A DNA stretch of 64,000 nt from Bacillota bacterium. Lineage in GTDB: Bacteria; Bacillota; UBA4882; UBA8346. The notes beneath the pieces are model-generated. The model saw only the letters and a list, made by a program, of their open reading frames with translations, ran no database searches and was not told where the DNA came from. Where the stretch lies: NCBI GenBank assembly GCA_023392595.1, contig JAEVYU010000019.1, positions 1 through 64,000 on the forward strand. Reading direction: 5' to 3'. This document shows positions 26,125-35,049 of this stretch, one piece after another. Every line of letters begins with the position of its first letter. Within the stretch, counting starts at the first letter, position 1. The position numbers and the translations under genes were made by a program.

Positions 26125-28341
26125 TTATTTCGTGAAGCTTTGGATATTGAATCCCCCGGTAACGGATGATTTCGGACCCAGCGCCATGTAATCATTCATC
26201 ATAATCGATCCTTTGGAGTTTCGGACAAAAGTTACCGGTGCAACAAGACTCTTAAAATCAGCTGAGGTTATTTTTTTACCGCTAAGGTTTACAGAATCCG
26301 CGCCGTTATAAAAATAATTATCGGCTGCACTTCCATGGGCCGGGATGCTATCGGCAGCTCCCGCCTTGGTATGAAACGAGATGTTATTTTTGACCGAAAA
26401 CTGAGGTTGGGCCATGGCATAATAAGAAAACTCATAATTGAATTTTCTATTATCCACGGAAGTCGTATTTTCAACGACAATAGCCGGATCGCTATTACTG
26501 GTCACACCGGCGCTTTCATTTTGAAAAGCCAAACAATTCCGCAGGATATGTTTGACGGGTAGTCCCTCTCCGCCAAGTTTAAATCCGTTGCCGTCGCCTT
26601 TGGTTTTGGCACCGTCGGAAAGCTTCCCGTTGCCATAGGCGATACAATTTTCAATGACAATGGCGCCAATCGGCCCGGTTTCCAACTTTGCGTAAAAATC
26701 ATAACCATCATCACAATTGTTATAAGAAATGCATCCCCTGAATACATTTCCTTCACCGCAAGCTAATTTTGCGGCAAATCCATCGGCATTATTTTCAGAC
26801 TTATCTCGGTTATCGTGGGAAGTGCAATTCAATACCAGATTGTTGGCCGGCCAATGGACTGCTTTTTCCGATGAAAGAGCGCTAATTTGAAGCCCGGTAT
26901 CTCCATTGGCATACAAATGAATCAATTCAAGAAGGTTATGATTTCCGGAAATCCAGCAGCCATATGAGCTGGCATTGGTAATATCCAGGCCGTAGATCGT
27001 CCAATAGTCACCACCGAGAATAACTCCATTGGATTTTTTACCGAAATCAAGCACGGGTTTTTCTTTCAAGTATGCCGAAAGCGCCTTAGGTTTTGCCGGG
27101 GTTCCGTTATTCCCCTTTTCAATCACCAGGGGAGTTGTGAGACTATAAACCCCTTTCCGGACATAGATGATTTGCCCCGGCTGGGCGAATTGAACCGCCG
27201 AGTAAATATCAATCGGGTCTTTAAGCCCTCCGGTGGCTGTGGCCTGACCTTCGGGGGAAACATAAAGAGCCTGCCCTGGTTTACCATAGGTTTTAAAGAT
27301 TACCACGTATTGGGAACTCACCGGGACACTTCCCGGCGCATCCGGAGTGAGTGAGATTTCAAAAGTATTTTTGCCTGCAATTAAGATTACATTTTTCATG
27401 AAGGGTTCCGCTTCATTGATGGATACGCTATGAATCGGAGCGCCATTTTGTTTAATGTCCAAACGGCCCTTCACGTTGGTTGATATCGTAAGATCATAAC
27501 CAGGTAAAGATGCCGTGGTCGGAGACAGAACATTTATTTGAGCCGCAACCGGTTTCGGAGGTTCTGGGACTCCCGGCGGATCAGTCGCCACATCCGAAGT
27601 TGAGATCCTGATATCGGAAACAGTAATCGAAGCTACCCTGGCCGCAAAGAAGCCGACATAAACATGATCCGGATCGAGTACCTCAAGTTGTTTCGGACGA
27701 TAATAAAGTTTTTCCGGACTATTATCGACACTTACCTGATAACCGGTATTGGTCTTTTTTAATTTCAAAAGATACGTCGCCGTGCCGTCATTGGCCGGCC
27801 GGTCACCAAACTTGAAGACATCTTCCATAGCAGCGCCAGCGCCGGAAGGGTCTTTTACATTATTTCGAAATACCGACTGAATGTTTCCCCGGTAGCCGCC
27901 GACCAAAACCAGATTAGAAGGAAATACCGTAGCATCATAATTTTTTCCGACAGCATCCCGCGCCATGATTCCGAATGCTTCCTGATTATCCGGGGTGGCT
28001 TTGGCGAAATAATTCACCTTGACTTTCGCGGAAAGCTCAAAATTTTTCACGGCAGGAATATCCGTATAATAAAAGGCTATTCCATCATGGGCACCGGTTA
28101 CTTTTCCTCCGGTTACATTGCCGTCTTTCGCACCGGCTGTGATCGTCACCGATTGTGCGGCCGTATCAACCGTAATGGAATTATTTGCAGCGGAAGTGGA
28201 CTGCCCGAAAACCACCGACTTCCATTCAACTTTCTGACTGACAGCCGCTTTGACATCCAATGAAAAGCAACACCATGAAAAAGCGGCCAGCATCAATACA
28301 CCGAATACGATATTACTGCTCTTTATCTGTATTTTTTTCAT
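26125..28341 (-). CDS. Secreted PL9-family pectate lyase
   Basis: A 738-residue exported polysaccharide lyase. The signal peptide is at about 1-32. An N-terminal laminin-G-like/carbohydrate-binding beta-sandwich covers about 35-250, a linker with proline-rich segment about 255-265, a beta-rich domain 268-350, and a right-handed parallel beta-helix 355-738. PL9 residues are conserved in position and spacing: calcium ligands D520, D544, D545, D548 (NNCDDGYD) and the catalytic lysine K588 (NGFKLGG). It cleaves polygalacturonate by beta-elimination. GGAGGAG precedes the ATG. No uptake genes for oligogalacturonides are adjacent. Confidence 0.92.
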   Translation of the reverse strand: MKKIQIKSSNIVFGVLMLAAFSWCCFSLDVKAAVSQKVEWKSVVFGQSTSAANNSITVDTAAQSVTITAGAKDGNVTGGKVTGAHDGIAFYYTDIPAVKNFELSAKVKVNYFAKATPDNQEAFGIMARDAVGKNYDATVFPSNLVLVGGYRGNIQSVFRNNVKDPSGAGAAMEDVFKFGDRPANDGTATYLLKLKKTNTGYQVSVDNSPEKLYYRPKQLEVLDPDHVYVGFFAARVASITVSDIRISTSDVATDPPGVPEPPKPVAAQINVLSPTTASLPGYDLTISTNVKGRLDIKQNGAPIHSVSINEAEPFMKNVILIAGKNTFEISLTPDAPGSVPVSSQYVVIFKTYGKPGQALYVSPEGQATATGGLKDPIDIYSAVQFAQPGQIIYVRKGVYSLTTPLVIEKGNNGTPAKPKALSAYLKEKPVLDFGKKSNGVILGGDYWTIYGLDITNASSYGCWISGNHNLLELIHLYANGDTGLQISALSSEKAVHWPANNLVLNCTSHDNRDKSENNADGFAAKLACGEGNVFRGCISYNNCDDGYDFYAKLETGPIGAIVIENCIAYGNGKLSDGAKTKGDGNGFKLGGEGLPVKHILRNCLAFQNESAGVTSNSDPAIVVENTTSVDNRKFNYEFSYYAMAQPQFSVKNNISFHTKAGAADSIPAHGSAADNYFYNGADSVNLSGKKITSADFKSLVAPVTFVRNSKGSIMMNDYMALGPKSSVTGGFNIQSFTK

Positions 28342-28375
28342 TTTCTCCTCCGGTATTCAAGGATTAATATGTCAC

Positions 28376-28395
28376 CCAAGGACTCCCTTCCTTGG
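28376..28395. promoter_or_regulatory. Inverted repeat upstream of the pectate lyase gene
   Basis: CCAAGG and CCTTGG flank an eight-base spacer, 35 bases before the lyase start. It may be an operator or leader hairpin; no T run follows. Confidence 0.4.
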
Positions 28396-28492
28396 TTCAT
28401 TACTAATCACAGTATAGGGTATTTCAAGTACAAAATCCGCTCGTTTTTTGCTATTGCCTACCAAAAAACGTCATTATTTGTCCTCTACAACG

Positions 28493-28533
28493 AAAACAAG
28501 CCACTTTTCGGCTCAAAAGTGGCTTGTTTTTAA
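28493..28533 (-). terminator. Strong terminator after htpG
   Basis: AAAACAAGCCACTTTT and AAAAGTGGCTTGTTTT form a 16-base perfect stem with a six-base loop and T-rich ends on both strands, about 35 bases beyond the htpG stop. Confidence 0.9.
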
Positions 28534-28567
28534 ATTTGTCAGGTCACATTATTTTGTCTGCTTCAGA

Positions 28568-30451
28568 TTAACTCATTAACTTACAGATGTCATTGGTGAA
28601 TTCTACCGGGTCCTGAACCGGCAATCCTTCAATCAGCAAAGCCTGATTGTAAAGAAGATTGGTATAGAGGGCTAATTTATCCGGATCCTTTTCATAAATC
28701 CCGGTTAAGGCCTTGAAGACTTCATGATTGGGGTTAATCTCCAAAACTTTATCGGCTTTGACTTTTTGCTCATTATAGGGCATAGCGTTTAAAACTTTCT
28801 CCATTTCGATGGAGATTTCCCCTTCGCTGGCCAGGCATACCGGATGGGTTTTCAACCGTTTGGATACCCGTACTTCTTTGACCTTATCCGCCAAGATGGT
28901 TTTCATCTTTTCAAACAACTCTTTGTGGGACTTTTCTTCCGTCTCGGCTTTCTCTTGCTCTTCCTTATCCTCAATACCCAGATCCTTGCTGGATACCGAA
29001 CGAAATTCCTTTTCCTTATAGGACATCAGCATTTTGACGGCAAATTCGTCAATGTCGTCGGTTAAATAGAGAATCTCATAACCCTTATCGGCCACCAATT
29101 CTGTTTGAGGGAGCTTCTCAATACGGGAAACCGATTCGCCGGTAGCGTAATAGATGTATTTTTGACCTTCCGCCATCCGGGAGACATATTCATCCAGGGT
29201 CACTTGTTTCTTCTCTTTTGAAGAATAAAACATCAATAAATCTTGGAGCATGTCCTTGTTGGCCCCAAAATCACTATAGATACCGTATTTCAACTGCCTG
29301 CCGAAAGAACTGTAAAAGTTCTCATACTTTTCTCGATCGCTCTTCAATAGCTCCAATAACTCATTTTTGATTTTGGTCTTCAGATTTTTGGCAATCAATT
29401 TGAGCTGCCGGTCATGTTGCAACATTTCGCGGGAGATATTGAGCGATAAATCGGCCGAATCAACTAATCCCTTGACAAAACTGAAATAGTCGGGCAGTAA
29501 ATCCGGGCATTTATTCATGATCATCACACCGCTTGAATATAGCTCCAACCCTTTTTCATATTCTTTGGTATAGTAGTCAAAGGGGGTTTTTTCCGGAATA
29601 TATAGGATAGCGGTATAACTAACCACACCATCCGTGCTGATATGAATGTGTTTTACCGGCTTATCAAATCCGTAATGTTTTTCTTCATAGAATTTTTCAT
29701 AATCTTCGTCTTTGAGCTCATTGCGGTTTTTACGCCAAATCGGGACCATACTGTTAACGGTCTGTTCTTCGACATGCTCTTCGTATTCGTCTTTGCTGCC
29801 TTCTTTGAGTTTGCTGGCGGTGACATTCATTTTAATGGGGTAGCGAATGAAATCGGAATACTTTTTAATCATGCCTTTCAGACGGTACTCCTCTAAAAAT
29901 TCGTCGTAATTCTCATCTTCGGTATTTTCTTTTAATGTAAGAATAATCTCGGTCCCCACAGTTTCCTTGTTACAACTTTCAATATTGTAACCATCGGCTC
30001 CCTGAGATTCCCAACGATACGCTTCATCGCTACCCAACGCCTTACTGACAACCGTCACGGTATCGGCAACCATAAAGGCGGAGTAAAAGCCGACCCCAAA
30101 TTGGCCGATAATATCATATCCGTCTTTCAACTCGTTATCTTTTTTAAAGGCCAGCGATCCACTGCGGGCAATCGTTCCTAAATTATCTTCCAAATCTTCC
30201 TTGGTCATCCCAATTCCGGTATCGATCACTGTGAGGGTCCGCTCTTTTTTATCCGGAATGATTTGGATAAAGTAGTTATCTTTGTCAAACTTCAGATTCT
30301 CGTCAGTTAATGCTTTGTAGTATAATTTATCAATCGCATCACTGGCGTTGGAAATCAATTCCCGTAAAAAGATTTCCTTGTGCGTGTAAATTGAATTAAT
30401 CATTAACTCCAGCAACCGCTTGGACTCCGCCTTGAACTGCTTCTTGCTCAA
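28568..30451 (-). CDS. htpG: Chaperone protein HtpG (Hsp90)
   Basis: A 627-residue cytosolic Hsp90 chaperone of normal length. The ATP-binding GHKL domain has LRELISNASDAIDKLYY (about 28-44), DTGIGMTKEDL (about 78-88) and GQFGVGFYSAFMV (about 115-127). The middle domain includes SREMLQHDRQLK and the C-terminal dimerisation domain is complete. The start is TTG 30451 with GAAGGGAG upstream. The gene has its own vegetative promoter and a perfect CIRCE element, indicating HrcA repression. In B. subtilis htpG is not a CIRCE gene, so regulation differs here. Confidence 0.97.
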   Translation of the reverse strand: MSKKQFKAESKRLLELMINSIYTHKEIFLRELISNASDAIDKLYYKALTDENLKFDKDNYFIQIIPDKKERTLTVIDTGIGMTKEDLEDNLGTIARSGSLAFKKDNELKDGYDIIGQFGVGFYSAFMVADTVTVVSKALGSDEAYRWESQGADGYNIESCNKETVGTEIILTLKENTEDENYDEFLEEYRLKGMIKKYSDFIRYPIKMNVTASKLKEGSKDEYEEHVEEQTVNSMVPIWRKNRNELKDEDYEKFYEEKHYGFDKPVKHIHISTDGVVSYTAILYIPEKTPFDYYTKEYEKGLELYSSGVMIMNKCPDLLPDYFSFVKGLVDSADLSLNISREMLQHDRQLKLIAKNLKTKIKNELLELLKSDREKYENFYSSFGRQLKYGIYSDFGANKDMLQDLLMFYSSKEKKQVTLDEYVSRMAEGQKYIYYATGESVSRIEKLPQTELVADKGYEILYLTDDIDEFAVKMLMSYKEKEFRSVSSKDLGIEDKEEQEKAETEEKSHKELFEKMKTILADKVKEVRVSKRLKTHPVCLASEGEISIEMEKVLNAMPYNEQKVKADKVLEINPNHEVFKALTGIYEKDPDKLALYTNLLYNQALLIEGLPVQDPVEFTNDICKLMS

Positions 30452-30523
30452 TCAATATCGCTCCCTTCAGAATAAAGAGGTTGGTAAAAACTTTCATTCT
30501 TAAACAACCTTCGATGGTTTTTG

Positions 30524-30550
30524 TTAGCACTCGCTTCCTCCGAGTGCTAA
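30524..30550. promoter_or_regulatory. Perfect CIRCE operator (HrcA site) for htpG
   Basis: TTAGCACTC, nine bases, GAGTGCTAA matches the CIRCE consensus at all 18 arm positions. It lies about 10 bases downstream of the htpG -10 element, overlapping the expected transcript start, which is the classical position for HrcA repression. Confidence 0.97.
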
Positions 30551-30560
30551 TCCTATTTTT

Positions 30561-30589
30561 TATATACTATATTTTTGGTGAAATGTCAA
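30561..30589 (-). promoter_or_regulatory. Vegetative promoter of htpG
   Basis: On the minus strand TTGACA (30584-30589) and TATATA (30561-30566) are separated by exactly 17 bases, immediately upstream of the CIRCE element. Confidence 0.9.
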
Positions 30590-30630
30590 GTTCGGCGACA
30601 ATCCGGATAAAGCGCTACGATACAAAATTT

Positions 30631-30660
30631 CGGGACAATCAAATCTCTTTGACCGTCCCG
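30631..30660 (-). terminator. Hairpin after the second HtrA gene
   Basis: CGGGAC and GTCCCG enclose an inner TCAAA/TTTGA stem with a TCTC loop and a symmetric two-base internal bulge. Only a short T tract follows on the minus strand, so termination strength is uncertain. It separates htrA from the htpG promoter. Confidence 0.65.
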
Positions 30661-30702
30661 AAGCTTAAACAAATTGGGATAGTCCCTTAAAATCTTCCGA
30701 AT

Positions 30703-31815
30703 TTATTGTGGCTTTTCATCCAAAATTACTTCCACTTTCATCAGCTCCCCTTTACGGAGGACCAGCAAATTGACTTTATCTCCTACTTTATGATGACGGA
30801 TCCCATATATCAGGCCCTGAGAATCTTCAACCGTTTTATGATCGATTTCCAGGACGACATCGTACTGTTTCAATCCTGCCTTCGCTGCCGGTGAATCATC
30901 AACGATGGTTTGCAATAAAACGCCCTCCGTTTTTTGGATTCCAAGATAAGCGCGAACATCGGCCCGGACATTTTTTAAATCCATCAAAGCCACTCCCATC
31001 CAAGGACGGCTGACTTTACCCTTATTTCTCAACTCCCCGAGAATTTCCTTTACCTTGTTAATGGGTATTGCAAACCCAAGTCCCTGACCGGTGGCGCTAA
31101 CCGCCGAATTGATACCGATAACTTCCCCGTCTAAATTTAAAAGCGGGCCGCCGCTATTGCCCGGATTGATGGCAGCGTCTGTTTGAAGCATATCGTCATA
31201 TACCTGGCCATTACTACCGCCCCCGGCAACCAGCGGGCGCCCTTTGGCGCTGATGATGCCCAATGTGACCGTATGGTCAAGGCCGTATGGATTGCCGATA
31301 GCGATAACCCAATCACCGGTTTGAGTCTTTTCAGAGTCGCCCAGTTTCAAATAAGGTATTTTTTGGGGAGGGTCAATTTTGATGATAGCCACATCCAACT
31401 CCTGATCAATACCGACTAAAGTCGCTTTGATGGGGTCTTTTTGGTCTTTAAGAAGCACTTCAATGGTCTTAGCGCCGGAAACTACATGAGCATTGGTTAA
31501 AATGTAGCCTTTATCGTCAAAGAAAAAGCCACTGCCCAGCCCCTGGGACGGCGGCGCAGCATTTTCCCCCATCGGGCCAAATAGGGATAAAGGCGATTTC
31601 TTGGTTTCATAAGTAGTTGAAATCCAAACCACACTGGGCGAGCTTTCCGCTGCTATACGTGAAATAACTGAAGAGCTTGCCAAATCGGCTTTGGATGCGG
31701 CATAAGCCGGTATACCAGTGATTCCGAGTAAAGCAACAGTTACCAATAAAGTGAAGCATAAAGTCAAAAACGAATTCTTAAAAAAAGATTTGCTATATCT
31801 TGGGCCGGTAAACAT
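30703..31815 (-). CDS. HtrA/DegP-type serine protease with PDZ domain
   Basis: A 370-residue exported protease. A signal sequence or anchor at about 15-40 ends in IPAYAASKA, so signal-peptidase cleavage is plausible, unlike the anchored paralog at 2820-4016. The triad is H110 (LTNAHVV), D141 (ELDVAIIKI) and S221 (NPGNSGGPL). A single PDZ domain follows at about 270-365, with VDDSPAAKAGLKQYDVVLEI. AGAAAGGGTG precedes the ATG. It is alone between metN (divergent) and the htpG promoter. Two HtrA enzymes of different membrane attachment in one window point to envelope proteostasis duties. Confidence 0.95.
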   Translation of the reverse strand: MFTGPRYSKSFFKNSFLTLCFTLLVTVALLGITGIPAYAASKADLASSSVISRIAAESSPSVVWISTTYETKKSPLSLFGPMGENAAPPSQGLGSGFFFDDKGYILTNAHVVSGAKTIEVLLKDQKDPIKATLVGIDQELDVAIIKIDPPQKIPYLKLGDSEKTQTGDWVIAIGNPYGLDHTVTLGIISAKGRPLVAGGGSNGQVYDDMLQTDAAINPGNSGGPLLNLDGEVIGINSAVSATGQGLGFAIPINKVKEILGELRNKGKVSRPWMGVALMDLKNVRADVRAYLGIQKTEGVLLQTIVDDSPAAKAGLKQYDVVLEIDHKTVEDSQGLIYGIRHHKVGDKVNLLVLRKGELMKVEVILDEKPQ

Positions 31816-32149
31816 CAGATCACCCTTTCTTGAAAGTTTATCTATTAAAACGCAATCTCGCCAAAAGGAGTTCCTTATAATATTTTATTTTACTAATTTT
31901 CCCTTTTAAAAGCAAGAAGTGGGTATTCCGTTATGATTCATCTTATGAACAATGAGTAATATCCAGCCTAATTTCCTTGTTTTAGCAAATAAAATGAAGT
32001 ACAATAAACCAAGGTATTGTTAGTAATAATTTATAAGATGATAACAATCTTGTATTTTTTACAAACATTTAACTTATTGTTATATTCATCCCCAACTTGG
32101 TTTTCATGGAAATTTTCTCGAAAGGGGTTTAATCCAGGTGGCGACGACC
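31816..32149. promoter_or_regulatory. Divergent region between htrA and metN
   Basis: AT-rich. ATAACAAT (32041-32048) and ATTGTTAT (32076-32083) form an inverted repeat 67 bases before metN, a possible operator. I looked for SAM-riboswitch (S-box, SMK) and T-box signatures, the usual controls of metNIQ, and found none. Confidence 0.45.
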
Positions 32150-33211
32150 ATGATTCATTTTAATAATGTCACTAAGATTTATGGAGAAGGCGATAGAAAA
32201 GTAATCGCTTTACAAGATGTCAATCTTGAAATCAAACAAGGTGAGATCTTTGGAATTATCGGTTTAAGCGGTGCCGGAAAAAGCACGCTGATCCGCTGTA
32301 TTAACAAGTTGGAAATCCCTCAAAGCGGTAGCATCCAAATCGGCGACCATCCCATCACCCAATTAAAGGGAAAAAATTTGCGCCAAGCCAGACGGGAAAT
32401 CGGCATGATTTTTCAACATTTTAACTTGCTTGCCAACCGTACCGTTTTTGGAAATATAGGCTATCCTTTAGAGATTGCCGGAATAAGCCATCATGACCAA
32501 AAAAAACGCATTGAAGAATTAGCCGAATTGGTCGGTTTATCAGACAAGCTCAAAGCTTATCCCGCCCAGTTGAGCGGTGGACAAAAACAACGGGTCGGTA
32601 TCGCCCGGGCCCTGGCCAATCATCCTAAGGTATTGCTTTGTGATGAAGCCACTTCAGCCCTTGATCCGGAAACCACCCAATCGATTTTAGATTTATTGCT
32701 GGATGTAAACCGTCGTTTTAGTTTGACAATCGTGCTCATTACTCATCAAATCAACGTAATTAAAGAAATATGCGATACGGTAGCCGTCATTGAAAACGGT
32801 AAAATCGCAGAGCAAGGACCGGTCACGGAAATATTTACTTCTCCCAAAACTAATGCGGCTCGCGGATTAATCAGAAGTGTTTTACACATCGACATTCCTC
32901 CCGAGATCAAGCAGAAAAAGATTATCATCCGCCACCCTGAATGGGCTGGAAAAATGGTTCATATCTTTTTTATTGGGGAAGTGGCCGGTGAGCCGGTTAT
33001 TACATCCTTAATCCGTAAATTCAATGTCGATGTCAATATTATCTATGCGAACCTTGACTCCATTAAAGAGACTCCATTCGGCTCACTGGTCGTGGCAATC
33101 ACGGGTCCTAATGGAAATGTTGTTCAATCATTAGAATATCTGAGCCAACAAGGATTAAAAATCGAGGTGCTGAACAGTGTTGAACCCGCAAATTTTGAAT
33201 CTACTCGGTAA
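32150..33211 (+). CDS. metN: Methionine ABC importer ATP-binding protein
   Basis: A 353-residue ATPase powering methionine uptake with MetI and MetQ. Walker A is GLSGAGKST (about 36-44), the signature LSGGQKQR (about 140-147), and Walker B VLLCDEATSALD. The C-terminal NIL domain (about 258-345, starting KKIIIRHPEW) senses cytoplasmic methionine and causes trans-inhibition in E. coli. I prefer ATG 32150 with CAGGTGG eight bases upstream. GTG 32138 with AAAGGGG is an alternative adding four residues. The 3' end overlaps metI by 35 bases. Confidence 0.94.
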   Translation: MIHFNNVTKIYGEGDRKVIALQDVNLEIKQGEIFGIIGLSGAGKSTLIRCINKLEIPQSGSIQIGDHPITQLKGKNLRQARREIGMIFQHFNLLANRTVFGNIGYPLEIAGISHHDQKKRIEELAELVGLSDKLKAYPAQLSGGQKQRVGIARALANHPKVLLCDEATSALDPETTQSILDLLLDVNRRFSLTIVLITHQINVIKEICDTVAVIENGKIAEQGPVTEIFTSPKTNAARGLIRSVLHIDIPPEIKQKKIIIRHPEWAGKMVHIFFIGEVAGEPVITSLIRKFNVDVNIIYANLDSIKETPFGSLVVAITGPNGNVVQSLEYLSQQGLKIEVLNSVEPANFESTR

Positions 33212-33833
33212 CGCTCTGTGGGAAACCATTTATATGGTGGGGATTTCCTTAATTCTATCGATTTTAATAGGAATCCCCATGGGCATTTTGCTTGTTATCT
33301 CAAGTCCCGGGCATATTCGTCCCAATGCCTCTCTCTACAATGTGCTGTCAATCATTGTTAATGTGGGGCGCTCATTGCCTTTTATCATTTTATTGGTAGC
33401 CATGATTCCCTTTACCCGTTTTGTGGTAGGCACCTCGATTGGAACTGCCGGAGCCATCGTACCCTTAACGATTGGATCGATTCCTTTTTTGGCCCGGGTC
33501 GTAGAGTCTGCCGTTTTGGAAGTGGATTGGGGGGTAATCGAAGCGGCTCAAGCTATGGGTTCAACCACCTGGCAAATTATTGCCAAGGTTTTGATCCCGG
33601 AATCCATCTCCGGTTTAATCTTAGGCATAACTCTTACCACAGTCAGTTTAGTCAGCTATTCCGCTATGGCCGGAGCCGTTGGCGGAGGCGGATTGGGCGA
33701 CTTGGCCATTCGCTATGGATACCAACGCTTCCGTGGTGATATTATGCTGGCAACCATTATTATTCTAGTTATATTAGTCCAGGGGATGCAGTCTCTCGGA
33801 AATTGGTTAGCCAGACGCCTTTCTGCTCATTGA
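33177..33833 (+). CDS. metI: Methionine ABC importer permease
   Basis: A 218-residue permease with five hydrophobic segments, MetI's usual size. SLPFIILLVAMIPFTRFVVG, GTAGAIVPLTIGSIPFLARV and the EAA-type docking loop VIEAAQAMGSTTWQII are diagnostic. GAVGGGGLGDLAIRYGYQRF near the C-terminus is characteristic of MetI. The start is GTG 33177, eight bases after GAGGTG inside the end of metN, so translation is coupled. Confidence 0.95.
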   Translation: MLNPQILNLLGNALWETIYMVGISLILSILIGIPMGILLVISSPGHIRPNASLYNVLSIIVNVGRSLPFIILLVAMIPFTRFVVGTSIGTAGAIVPLTIGSIPFLARVVESAVLEVDWGVIEAAQAMGSTTWQIIAKVLIPESISGLILGITLTTVSLVSYSAMAGAVGGGGLGDLAIRYGYQRFRGDIMLATIIILVILVQGMQSLGNWLARRLSAH

Positions 33834-33897
33834 TATTCCTATTTTAAATCATCTCAAAAACAGGGAATTCAAAATAAATATTTTCAGGAGGAAAATC

Positions 33898-34698
33898 ATG
33901 AAAAAGGGTTTATTGATTTTATTTTTTCTCGTAATGCTCATCATTTCATGCGTGGGCAGTCAAACTTTGCTAGCTTCGGCCGTTGTGTTGAAAGTGGGAG
34001 CTTCACCGACGCCCCACGCTGAAATTTTAGCTCAAATCAAACCACTGCTCTCCAAAGAAGGAATCGATTTACAAATTATCGAGTTTCAAGACTATGTACA
34101 GCCCAACCTGGCCTTAGCCGAAGGTGAATTGAACGCTAATTTCTTTCAACATGTTCCCTATCTCACCGAATTCAGCCGCGATCATAAATTGGATCTTACC
34201 TATATCACCAAAGTCCACATTGAGCCGATGGGTATTTACTCCAAAAAAATCAAGTCTTTAAAAGAATTAGGTAATAAAGCAACTGTAGCGATTCCTAACG
34301 ATCCCACCAATGGCGGACGTGCTTTACTTTTATTACAAAACGCTAAATTAATCACACTTCGCAAAGATGCCGGACTTAGCGCAACCGAATTGGATATTGT
34401 TAAAAATCCAAAGGGATTACGAGTTAAGCCGTTAGAGGCGGCCCAATTACCAAGAACTCTCACGGATGTCGATATTGCCGTTATTAACACCAACTATGCG
34501 CTACCGGCAAATTTGATTCCAGCTAAGGATGCTTTATTCATCGAAAACAGCAATTCTCCCTATGCAAATATCCTGGCGGTACGCGCCAAAGATAAAAATA
34601 ACCCCTCTTTAAAAAAACTGGCCAAAGCCTTAACCAGCCAAAAAGCTAAGGCTTTTATTCTCACCCAATATAAAGGAAGCATTGTCCCGGTATTTTAA
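33898..34698 (+). CDS. metQ: Methionine-binding protein of the NlpA/MetQ family
   Basis: A 266-residue exported binding protein: VVLKVGASPTPHAEILAQIK, YITKVHIEPMGIYSKKIKS and VAIPNDPTNGGRALLLLQ are MetQ hallmarks. The signal segment is at about 4-28. C18 (LIISC) could act as a lipobox, but the mature fold begins only about 12 residues later, directly after LLASAVVLKVG. Signal-peptidase I cleavage after ASA fits as well or better. AGGAGG precedes the ATG, and a good terminator follows. MetQ homologs also bind D-methionine or related compounds. Confidence 0.93.
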   Translation: MKKGLLILFFLVMLIISCVGSQTLLASAVVLKVGASPTPHAEILAQIKPLLSKEGIDLQIIEFQDYVQPNLALAEGELNANFFQHVPYLTEFSRDHKLDLTYITKVHIEPMGIYSKKIKSLKELGNKATVAIPNDPTNGGRALLLLQNAKLITLRKDAGLSATELDIVKNPKGLRVKPLEAAQLPRTLTDVDIAVINTNYALPANLIPAKDALFIENSNSPYANILAVRAKDKNNPSLKKLAKALTSQKAKAFILTQYKGSIVPVF

Positions 34699-34723
34699 CG
34701 ATTCGTCACAATAGATCCCCTCT

Positions 34724-34755
34724 AGCTCCGGTCTTATTTGCCGGAGCTTTTTATT
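34724..34755 (+). terminator. Terminator of metNIQ
   Basis: AGCTCCGG and CCGGAGCT form a perfect eight-base stem with a nine-base loop, followed by TTTTTATTT, 25 bases after the metQ stop. Confidence 0.9.
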
Positions 34756-34759
34756 TACT

Positions 34760-35049
34760 TTCTTTCAGCTAAAGCCCCCATAAATGCGCAGGTTTGAATT
34801 CCAACAATTGAGATAATTATTTTGAAGTAAGTTCATAAGGATTTAACATTACTTCTGTTATATATATGTTATTATTTATTAAAAGCTAACATAATTAATT
34901 AGCTTATTTTAGATTTTTACCCTTTTATTTTATATTTTTTGCCTAATCACTACTTATCCATAATTTGCAGAAATGCAATGTGTTATTTTGTTGTTAATTA
35001 CTATGTCATACAGTCCTACAGTAATATAAAACGACTATAGGAGTTCCGT
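34760..35049. promoter_or_regulatory. AT-rich leader of the liv operon regulator
   Basis: Contains an imperfect inverted repeat, AGCTAACATAATTAATTAGCT, near 34884-34904. It is a candidate operator for the FadR-type regulator that follows, which commonly binds its own promoter. No riboswitch seen. Confidence 0.4.

Noticed and set aside
31816..32149. Possible SAM riboswitch or T-box before metNIQ
   Set aside because: None of the conserved S-box or T-box blocks could be found on the plus strand; only a short inverted repeat is present.
33949..33954. MetQ lipobox cysteine C18 as proof of lipidation
   Set aside because: The mature fold begins only about 12 residues later and a signal-peptidase I site (LLASA) is equally good, so lipidation is left open.
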